A DNA stretch of 18,789 nt. Origin: Lachnospiraceae bacterium. GTDB taxonomy: Bacteria > Bacillota_A > Clostridia > Lachnospirales > Lachnospiraceae. Below, piece by piece: positions 13,260-18,789 of this stretch. A program made the position numbers and the translations under genes. Numbering within the stretch: the stretch's first letter is position 1; every line of letters begins with the position of its first letter. The stretch lies in NCBI GenBank assembly GCA_017391465.1, contig JAFOYH010000128.1, positions 1 through 18,789 on the forward strand. Reading direction: 5' to 3'. The notes beneath the pieces were generated by a model that worked only from the letters and a program-made list of their open reading frames with translations, ran no database searches and was not told the origin of the DNA.

Positions 13260-14345
13260 TCATGCACACCACTGGCAGATAAATTCAAAATCTGCCAGTT
13301 TTATTATATCTCCTGCATGAAGCGAATAGGCCTCTCCCGATTTTAATTTTTCACCATTTCGATAGGATCCATTGGAAGAATTCATATCCACAATTACAAC
13401 CTGTCCATTTTTATAATCAATACGCGCATGAATACGGCTAACTCTCAAATCTGAAAGACACACGTCAACTTCTTCCAAAGCTCTTCCAATAAGTGCAGGA
13501 ACATTTTCAAATCGGATCACTTCTGTATTTATACCGCCCATGGGTATCCAGATCATTGTCTTTCCTTCAGAAATATCGAATTCTTCAGTTAAATTTAAAA
13601 CAGGACATGTATCTTCTAATGTATTTTCTTTTCTAAAAAATTCAGATACCTCTTTTTCTTTTTTACTGTATTTTTCTGTTCTACATTTCATCTTTTTCCT
13701 GATATACTGCCAAAAAGTTGCTTTATCTTTTTTCAAATGGTCTTTATGATCCATACTTCCCCCATCTTCTGCTATGTATGAAACCGATGTCTTATTCATG
13801 ATTGTTTTTTCCATTTGCGTAATTTCATCCAATGTTTCAACAGAACACATATCCCCATGCACTTTTTCGTAAAAAGCATATGCCCATAAAACTGCCCTTT
13901 CATCACCATAGTCCACATAATTCAGCCATACTTCCGAAAGTTTTTCCATCTGTGTCCAAAAATCTGCCTGATATCCTGGAATATAGATAAAATCCCAGCC
14001 GTCTCCATTTTCGTAAAAATAGTCCATCTCCATGACAAGATTGGAAGGATCCAGCAAATATTCATCCATCATGTGCATCATTTGTATCATGGACTTTATA
14101 AGACTTTCCATCTGCAAACATTTCATACGTCCATTCTTTAGCGTACCTATAAAATTTTTTCGATATTCCAGAGGATACACCAGATGAACTTCACCCATAT
14201 TCTCTGTTTCATAGAAAGGTATAAGTCCGGTAATTTTCTGTTTTCTTAAAATATTTTCCTCGTAAGCTTCGCCCCAGATACCTTCTCTGTCAATCCATAG
14301 ATACTGTCCTTTTAAATCTTTTTCAACATGATACTCCCTATTCAT
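13260..14345 (-). CDS. DUF6382-FHA domain protein of the Tad locus
   Basis: A 361-residue cytoplasmic-looking protein. The N-terminal half (about 1-175) matches the DUF6382 type often found before FHA domains in Clostridia. A charged linker (about 195-245) leads to a C-terminal FHA domain. The phosphothreonine-reading residues are intact: GR (287-288), SRIH (303-306), SSNG (323-326) and NG (330-331). FHA domains bind phosphothreonine peptides, so the protein probably takes a kinase signal to the pilus machinery; the partner kinase is not in this window. Its ATG overlaps the upstream TadE-like stop by 4 bp (ATGA), so it is translated with the pilus genes. The HIT terminator lies within its last codons. 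Confidence 0.88.
   Translation of the reverse strand: MNREYHVEKDLKGQYLWIDREGIWGEAYEENILRKQKITGLIPFYETENMGEVHLVYPLEYRKNFIGTLKNGRMKCLQMESLIKSMIQMMHMMDEYLLDPSNLVMEMDYFYENGDGWDFIYIPGYQADFWTQMEKLSEVWLNYVDYGDERAVLWAYAFYEKVHGDMCSVETLDEITQMEKTIMNKTSVSYIAEDGGSMDHKDHLKKDKATFWQYIRKKMKCRTEKYSKKEKEVSEFFRKENTLEDTCPVLNLTEEFDISEGKTMIWIPMGGINTEVIRFENVPALIGRALEEVDVCLSDLRVSRIHARIDYKNGQVVIVDMNSSNGSYRNGEKLKSGEAYSLHAGDIIKLADFEFICQWCA
13271..13304 (+). terminator. intrinsic terminator of the HIT gene
   Basis: A perfect 10-bp stem ACTGGCAGAT (13271-13280) / ATCTGCCAGT (13290-13299), 9-nt loop, then a TTTTATT tract on the plus strand. It lies inside the 3' coding end of the convergent FHA gene. No T run follows in the minus direction. 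Confidence 0.88.
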
Positions 14346-14818
14346 TCTTCACCACCAGTTTCTTTATTCATTCTCGGTAATTCTCTACTATCTATCCATA
14401 GAGCATCTGACTGAGCATTCTGAGTAAATTCAAAATTCCATATTTTAAAATCCACACAAATTTCCACTCGCACATTATCTTCTAAAATCCCACGAAAAAC
14501 ATTTACAGATTTTACTTTTCCATACAATAATCGCCTAACCAGCCATTCATATCCGATATCCTCCACACTACCGATCTCTATCTGCATTTCTTCTTTCATC
14601 GACTCATAATCCACTTCATTTATCAACGGAGAAACATATCGACTTCCCCACATACTCGCCTTAATTGCCAGTTCATTTGCTGTGCTTTTCATCACCGCAC
14701 AATCGTGTACATAAAATCCAAGCATGACAATCAATGCAATAAGCATACACATAAAGCTGACTATTACCGTCGCTTCCACCGTGAAACTCCCACGCCATTT
14801 GTTTTTTATAATAACCAC
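14342..14818 (-). CDS. TadE-like pseudopilin
   Basis: A product of about 158 residues beginning with a short basic leader and a prepilin site: RG before SFTVE, giving Gly at -1 and Glu at +5, followed by a hydrophobic helix (VIVSFMCMLIALIVMLGFYV). The rest is a soluble periplasm-type domain of roughly 120 residues. TadE-like proteins are minor pseudopilins needed for Flp pilus assembly. The start is uncertain: GTG at 14818 lies only 1 nt after AGGAG, while ATT at 14812 has ideal 7-nt spacing. A longer frame up to 14950 would overlap the peptidase gene by over 140 bp and adds no family sequence, so it is rejected. It overlaps the peptidase gene end and shares ATGA with the FHA gene. Confidence 0.82.
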   Translation of the reverse strand: MVIIKNKWRGSFTVEATVIVSFMCMLIALIVMLGFYVHDCAVMKSTANELAIKASMWGSRYVSPLINEVDYESMKEEMQIEIGSVEDIGYEWLVRRLLYGKVKSVNVFRGILEDNVRVEICVDFKIWNFEFTQNAQSDALWIDSRELPRMNKETGGEE

Positions 14819-15225
14819 GCTCCTAAATAGCCAAGAAACAAAAACGGCATACAGGCCACCTGAGATTTTCGATGAAGACGCCCTATAAACAACATAATAA
14901 CAGAAAAGAAAAAAATACAAATACAGGTGTTTAGCACAACTTTTATACAAAAAGAAAAACCATGTAGTAATCCGATCCCCAAAATCAAAAGACTGTCACC
15001 TGCCCCAATGCATTCGTTACAGGCTTTACTTACCAGAAAGCTTATGACTCCGGGAAACATTCCCATGCAAGCTGTTTTCCACTCGAATGCATTGAAACAT
15101 AATCGAAATATGAGACCAATCCCAATACATACGGTCACTGGAATCCACCGAATTTTTTGTTCCCTTACATCATCAATCAAAGCTATCCCCATAGATATAA
15201 ATCCGCATAGAATCCATAATTCCAT
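14806..15225 (-). CDS. A24 family prepilin peptidase (TadV/CpaA type)
   Basis: A 139-residue polytopic membrane aspartyl protease. The two catalytic aspartates are visible: Asp18/Asp19 in LIDDVREQ and Asp77 in the GxGD-type IGAGDSLL. It lacks the N-terminal methylation domain of full-length PilD, as is normal for TadV/CpaA. It should cut the Flp pilin and TadE-like pseudopilins encoded beside it after Gly. The ATG at 15225 lies 2 nt after the preceding stop. Its own stop overlaps the following TadE-like gene, so translation is tightly linked. Confidence 0.9.
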   Translation of the reverse strand: MELWILCGFISMGIALIDDVREQKIRWIPVTVCIGIGLIFRLCFNAFEWKTACMGMFPGVISFLVSKACNECIGAGDSLLILGIGLLHGFSFCIKVVLNTCICIFFFSVIMLFIGRLHRKSQVACMPFLFLGYLGAWLL

Positions 15226-15227
15226 TG

Positions 15228-16106
15228 TTATTTACCACTCCCACATCGGCTGCATAACTCATACCCCATCGTTCCAATATCTGTCATATGAACTGAGCTG
15301 ACCTGACGTCTTAATCCACTGCACCCTAAACGACTATGATAGTGTTCACCCGTTTCTGTTATATAAAATGTCTGACCATGAACCATTCCGTCCTGCATAC
15401 ATTTTTCGCAAGGCGTAAAACCTGATGTCTGTCCTTTTCCAACCATGTAAATTCTCCGATGTATATGACTGCACATAGGATCGATATGATACACATGTCC
15501 ATGTTCAGTAATGTAGACAATTTCCCCACCATCGTTGGATGAACCATATATCTCCAATAATGGTTCACTTCCGGTCCATACTCTTGTATATACCTGATTT
15601 GTCAACTTAATCGACGGTATTGGAATAATTCCTTCCATAACTTTAATTCGATAACTTACTTTTAATCGAATGCCATTCTGAGCATCCAAAATCTGACTTT
15701 CCGAAAAATCAAAACCCGATACTGAATGAATCCCTCCACCCGTTAATGTATCCATTTGAAATGATTTTCCCCATGCATACCATCCCCCAAGTTTTTTAAC
15801 CATATCTTGATTTTTTCCTGCAGCAATGCTAAGTTCTATCGCAGTTTCTGTCAATTCATGCTGAACCGTCTCGTGAATACGAACCATAGATGTCCATGAC
15901 ATACAGGCAATCCAAACAAAAAATATCATAGGGATTACCAATGCAGCCTCCACAGTCATACTTCCCCGGAGAGAATGACGACAAAATGCTTTTTCAAATG
16001 CCCGTGTGACTGTTTTTTCTATATGACCTTTATTGACATCCATTCTATTTATTTTATGTAAAGCAGGTATCGCCTTTCCAATATTGTAAAACATCTGAAA
16101 AAGCAT
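15228..16106 (-). CDS. TadE-like pseudopilin with two C-terminal Cys/His modules
   Basis: A 292-residue protein. After a long leader (about 48 residues) comes a prepilin site RG before SMTVE (Gly48 at -1, Glu53 at +5) and the helix AALVIPMIFFVWIACMSW. The middle domain is TadE-like. The C-terminus has two copies of a YIT-x-GxxYH-x4-C module ending in CxxC: His207, Cys212, Cys233, Cys236; and His257, Cys262, Cys285, Cys288. Similar single modules occur at the ends of secreted clostridial proteins. The pattern suggests a small zinc-type fold, or disulfides, exposed outside the membrane. The start at 16106 follows GAGG 5 nt upstream; a later Met (residue 22) would give a shorter leader. Confidence 0.85.
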   Translation of the reverse strand: MLFQMFYNIGKAIPALHKINRMDVNKGHIEKTVTRAFEKAFCRHSLRGSMTVEAALVIPMIFFVWIACMSWTSMVRIHETVQHELTETAIELSIAAGKNQDMVKKLGGWYAWGKSFQMDTLTGGGIHSVSGFDFSESQILDAQNGIRLKVSYRIKVMEGIIPIPSIKLTNQVYTRVWTGSEPLLEIYGSSNDGGEIVYITEHGHVYHIDPMCSHIHRRIYMVGKGQTSGFTPCEKCMQDGMVHGQTFYITETGEHYHSRLGCSGLRRQVSSVHMTDIGTMGYELCSRCGSGK

Positions 16107-16124
16107 TCCATCCTCACCCCCTTT

Positions 16125-17621
16125 TTAATATGACAATGCCGTCTGAAATTCGTGAGTTCCAAAATCTCCCAATTCGCAGCCAAAGGAAACCTGTATACCA
16201 TAAACACAGTTTTTCATTTTAAATCCACTGTATTCCGGAAGCTTCCGAATATTTTTTTCTATCAAATGAGTCATTCTCCGATATTTTGTGTCCTTTTCTG
16301 TAAAAGCCAATAAAATCTGAAGATACGATTCATAATCCAACCCCACCTGACTTTGATTTCCATCAAGCATTTCATCATAAAGTTGTAAAATATCTTCCCA
16401 ATTCAAATACCATGTATCATCATTTTTCATTAACGGAATCTTCCCGCCATTCAGCAACGTTCGACAGTCCGAAAGGGACTCCGCAAATGCCCATGACAAT
16501 TTCAATACGAAGGCGACAACCTCTGTAAAATGAGGCAACATAAAAGCCGTTGATAAAGCTGCTGCAGTCACCATGACCTGATTATCTTTCTGGCTGGAAG
16601 TCAAAAGATATGACAAATTAAAAACACAACGTATGGCCAATATTTTCCATAGAACAGTTTTTAAATTTTCGCTATCCGACTCATGGCCGCCAATAATATA
16701 CTCCATTTCATACTTAAGTACTTTTTCGCTATCTCCTAATGTATGCTTTCCATGAACTGCATGATCAAATTTATCATGAATATAACTATGAACCATCAAA
16801 TCTTTTGTTAATAATCGAATATGCGTTTCAGGATTTAAAGTCAATTCCCACTTTGAAAAAAGATTCTGGACACTTGAATTGTTCTTCAAATCGATCTGTG
16901 TCTCCACATATTCTGAAGCCTCTGGGAAAGACACATCCGACATGGAAACAGATTTCTCTGAAATCTGAAACCCATTCGGACACGCAGCCTTTAAAATCCC
17001 CTGATTCCAAATACTCATGATCAAATCTCTTGGATCTTGAATTTCCACGGTCCCAGTCTCAATTTCATCCTGTGCAGTTTCTTTTATTTCAACTTCTGTA
17101 TTTTCCGCTATTCGCTTTTTATGATTAAACTCACCCTGAGCCTGATCATTTTGTTTTTTCCATTGTTCAACAATATAATCCACGCCTTCGACCACTGTTT
17201 TTTCCTGGCAGGCAAGGAAAATTTCCCTTTCAAAAAAGTCCCAATCACCATCAACAAAATATGTAAACACTGGATTTTCTGTTAAAAAACCTTCTCCCAC
17301 CGTTTTTTTTATCATTGAACTTTGCAAATTATCATTAAAATCCCGAGTCAATTGCTCTTCAATAATGTCTTGTTTGAAGACAGACTGTCCAAAGCCACCA
17401 TCAACTGCAAGGATGCCATAATAGTCTCTTAATGGCTTCTGATAAGATGCTAAAAAACCATTCACACTCAAATGGGCTGCATCCACTGCATCCGTTCTGC
17501 AAGCATAATACACAGCCGATTTATACTGCGAAATAAGTACACTGACAACAACAATAAAAACAAGAAGAGAGAACACTGTAATCTGACCCTTACACTTAAA
17601 ATAATCCTCCTGAACTTTCAC
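16125..17621 (-). CDS. DUF5702-like protein with pseudopilin-type N-terminus
   Basis: A 498-residue protein with a short leader, KGQITVFSLLVFIVVVSVLI as a single N-terminal membrane helix, and a large soluble region that is presumably outside. It matches what I know of DUF5702 proteins of clostridial Tad loci; function unknown. The KG/QITVF junction copies the prepilin cleavage site, but position +5 is Phe instead of Glu. The helix starts YKSAVYYACRTDAVDAAHLSVNG, similar to TadG-type surface proteins. The start is unclear. GTG at 17621 lies 8 nt after the flp stop without a good ribosome site, while a perfect AGGAGG (17606-17611) falls inside codons 4-6 with no in-frame ATG, GTG or TTG at normal distance. 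Confidence 0.78.
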   Translation of the reverse strand: MKVQEDYFKCKGQITVFSLLVFIVVVSVLISQYKSAVYYACRTDAVDAAHLSVNGFLASYQKPLRDYYGILAVDGGFGQSVFKQDIIEEQLTRDFNDNLQSSMIKKTVGEGFLTENPVFTYFVDGDWDFFEREIFLACQEKTVVEGVDYIVEQWKKQNDQAQGEFNHKKRIAENTEVEIKETAQDEIETGTVEIQDPRDLIMSIWNQGILKAACPNGFQISEKSVSMSDVSFPEASEYVETQIDLKNNSSVQNLFSKWELTLNPETHIRLLTKDLMVHSYIHDKFDHAVHGKHTLGDSEKVLKYEMEYIIGGHESDSENLKTVLWKILAIRCVFNLSYLLTSSQKDNQVMVTAAALSTAFMLPHFTEVVAFVLKLSWAFAESLSDCRTLLNGGKIPLMKNDDTWYLNWEDILQLYDEMLDGNQSQVGLDYESYLQILLAFTEKDTKYRRMTHLIEKNIRKLPEYSGFKMKNCVYGIQVSFGCELGDFGTHEFQTALSY

Positions 17622-17629
17622 AACTGTTT

Positions 17630-17797
17630 TTATATTCCGGAACTTTGGCTGATGATTCGACTAAATATATCGTTTACTAATGAGGTCAACTGAGATTTAA
17701 AAATCAATACCAACCCAATCAATACAACTAAAATCAATATGATTTCTACAACACCTACACCTGCATCATCATGCCAAAAATCTTTCAGCCACTTCAT
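17630..17797 (-). CDS. Flp1-type pilin (major pilin candidate)
   Basis: A 55-residue prepilin: short leader MKWLKDFWHDDAG, then VGVVEIILILVVLIGLVLIF. Gly13 is the -1 residue and Glu18 is at +5, the hallmark of type IVb Flp pilins. A short amphipathic tail follows (KSQLTSLVNDIFSRIISQSSGI). AGGAGG lies 6 nt before the ATG at 17797; a longer frame from 17815 would begin upstream of this ribosome site and is rejected. The upstream stop codon is part of the ribosome site (TAGGAGG). It should be processed by the TadV-type peptidase four genes downstream in the operon order and form the pilus fibre. Confidence 0.88.
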   Translation of the reverse strand: MKWLKDFWHDDAGVGVVEIILILVVLIGLVLIFKSQLTSLVNDIFSRIISQSSGI

Positions 17798-17807
17798 TTG
17801 ATTCCTC

Positions 17808-18789
17808 CTATCCAATACTCATTGATAAAAATGCCGGAATCATCAACACCGCAAATACAACAGTCATTAATAAAATCATTGGAAATAACAATTTTATACC
17901 TGCTTCTTCGGCTCTTTTTTTACTATTTTCACGCCACAGAATTTCAGATTCCGTTACTTCCTGCATAAGCAATTGATTCATGCCCTTTGCGCCTCTTTTT
18001 ACCTGTTGTATAAGCAATGCTGATAAACGTATGTAATTCTGATTTCCGCATCGATTTCCAAAATTTTCATATGCTTTAATTTCAGCAATTCCAAAGTTCA
18101 TTTCCCGCAATGTCGTTTCCATTTCTTCATAACCCCACCGTATTCTTCCGGTAGTTATTTTCTCTCTTTCGTACTCTTCCGTCATTTTTTCCCATGCGTT
18201 TTTTATCGTCATACCAGCACCAATAAGCAGCACCATTCGGTATACGATGTCCGGATAGTCCAATTCCAGCATTTTTTCGCGATCCTTTATCTTTTGCATT
18301 TTTCTTTCTTCTTTTGCAAAATAAATCAGCACAATAATGACATTTCCAAACAAAAATATTTTCGGCCACATCACAGGTTGTTTCACGTACCATAACATTT
18401 GCTCTCCATTTAAACTTGTTGGTAAATAGATTTCTTCTTTTGTAAGATTTTCATCATTCAGCATATTCAATGCATCTGTGATTTCTTTTTTCATATGTTT
18501 ATCTTTTGTTGTTTCTGTTTTTCCTATATTTACTTCATATGTATAAACTTTTTCTGTTTCCCCATAACTCAAAACAGCACATATGTTAATCGATTGAGGT
18601 TCTTCCAAAAGTCCACGTTCAGTGATTTTCCCATCCGATTGAATCCATGCATAATTTTCCACTTCCCAACGGACTGTCAATCCAAATTCATCAATATATG
18701 CAGGAAAATACAAGTCACTCGTCACATATTCTGCCTCTGTGTTTTCCCCAAGCCAAACGGAATCCAACCATTCCTTTCCTTTTTTAAAA
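17808..18789 (-). CDS. TadC-like pilus platform protein with Ig-like N-terminus (5' end cut by window)
   Basis: The reading frame is open to the window edge, so the N-terminus is missing; 326 codons are visible. Numbering from the TTG at 18767: residues 1-82 resemble an atrophied bacterial Ig-like domain (TSDLYFPAYIDEFGLTVRW, then SDGKITERG and a terminal YTYEVNIG strand). A membrane helix follows at about 134-150 and a cytoplasmic helical region typical of type II secretion F/TadC proteins (LDYPDIVYRMVLLIGAGMTI and RLSALLIQQVKRGAKG). A last membrane helix spans about 290-312. TadC proteins are the inner-membrane platform of the Flp pilus. Ordinary TadC has more membrane helices and no Ig domain, so this is an unusual fusion. 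It ends 10 nt before the flp ATG. Confidence 0.8.
   Translation of the reverse strand, partial: FKKGKEWLDSVWLGENTEAEYVTSDLYFPAYIDEFGLTVRWEVENYAWIQSDGKITERGLLEEPQSINICAVLSYGETEKVYTYEVNIGKTETTKDKHMKKEITDALNMLNDENLTKEEIYLPTSLNGEQMLWYVKQPVMWPKIFLFGNVIIVLIYFAKEERKMQKIKDREKMLELDYPDIVYRMVLLIGAGMTIKNAWEKMTEEYEREKITTGRIRWGYEEMETTLREMNFGIAEIKAYENFGNRCGNQNYIRLSALLIQQVKRGAKGMNQLLMQEVTESEILWRENSKKRAEEAGIKLLFPMILLMTVVFAVLMIPAFLSMSIG

Noticed and set aside
14819..14950. N-terminal extension of the TadE-like protein
   Set aside because: It is an out-of-frame reading of the peptidase gene, and its hydrophobic stretch comes from that overlap, not from a signal sequence.
1..18789. CRISPR arrays, tRNA/rRNA genes, insertion sequences, prophage or defence genes
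   Set aside because: I looked for direct repeats, conserved RNA motifs, transposase or integrase motifs and terminal inverted repeats and saw none.

Overview
The window looks like chromosomal DNA of a low-GC Gram-positive anaerobe of the class Clostridia, most likely of the Lachnospiraceae type. The reasons are the AT-rich sequence, strong AGGAGG ribosome binding sites, near-consensus sigma-A promoters, two CBS/DRTGG family II pyrophosphatases, a MurG of the Firmicutes GGGTAGHV type, and a compact Tad (Flp pilus) locus with FHA and DUF5702 proteins. Species cannot be named from the sequence alone. I saw no phage, insertion sequence, CRISPR array, tRNA or rRNA.

Layout. Positions 1-168 hold a SAM (S-box) riboswitch on the minus strand whose target gene lies off the left edge. 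It is followed (still reading left to right) by murA and its promoter (169-1526), then an aroK-like kinase gene translationally coupled to yfhO (1583-4755). Next comes a three-gene operon of two tandem CBS-pyrophosphatases and a flavin reductase (4759-8887), with a promoter and a 5' UTR hairpin. An unknown membrane protein (8884-9603) and mtnN (9688-10386) follow. All of these are on the minus strand.

The plus strand then carries a TSCPD-domain gene and murG (10589-11920). These converge on a sensor-less histidine kinase on the minus strand (11959-12648). A HIT protein (12841-13257, plus) converges with the last gene of a Tad pilus operon. That operon fills 13260-18789 on the minus strand. 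In transcription order it is a TadC-like platform protein with an Ig-like N-terminus (cut by the window edge), Flp pilin, a DUF5702 pseudopilin-like protein, a TadE-like protein with a doubled Cys/His module, a TadV-type prepilin peptidase, a second TadE-like protein and a DUF6382-FHA protein. The ATPase and other pilus parts should lie beyond the right edge.

How the genes work together. The first two thirds is housekeeping: peptidoglycan precursor synthesis (MurA, MurG), wall-polymer decoration (YfhO), pyrophosphate removal, and SAM by-product recycling (MtnN), next to a SAM-sensing RNA. The most original part is the pilus locus. Three gene products carry a clear prepilin cleavage site with Glu at +5, and a fourth (DUF5702) has Phe there. 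One TadE-like protein ends in two metal-binding-like modules, and the platform protein is fused to an extracytoplasmic Ig-like domain. Other points worth checking are an aroK-like kinase lacking the shikimate-binding Arg58, a terminator-like hairpin between promoter and start of the pyrophosphatase operon, and a symmetric murA promoter that may also fire a short plus-strand RNA.
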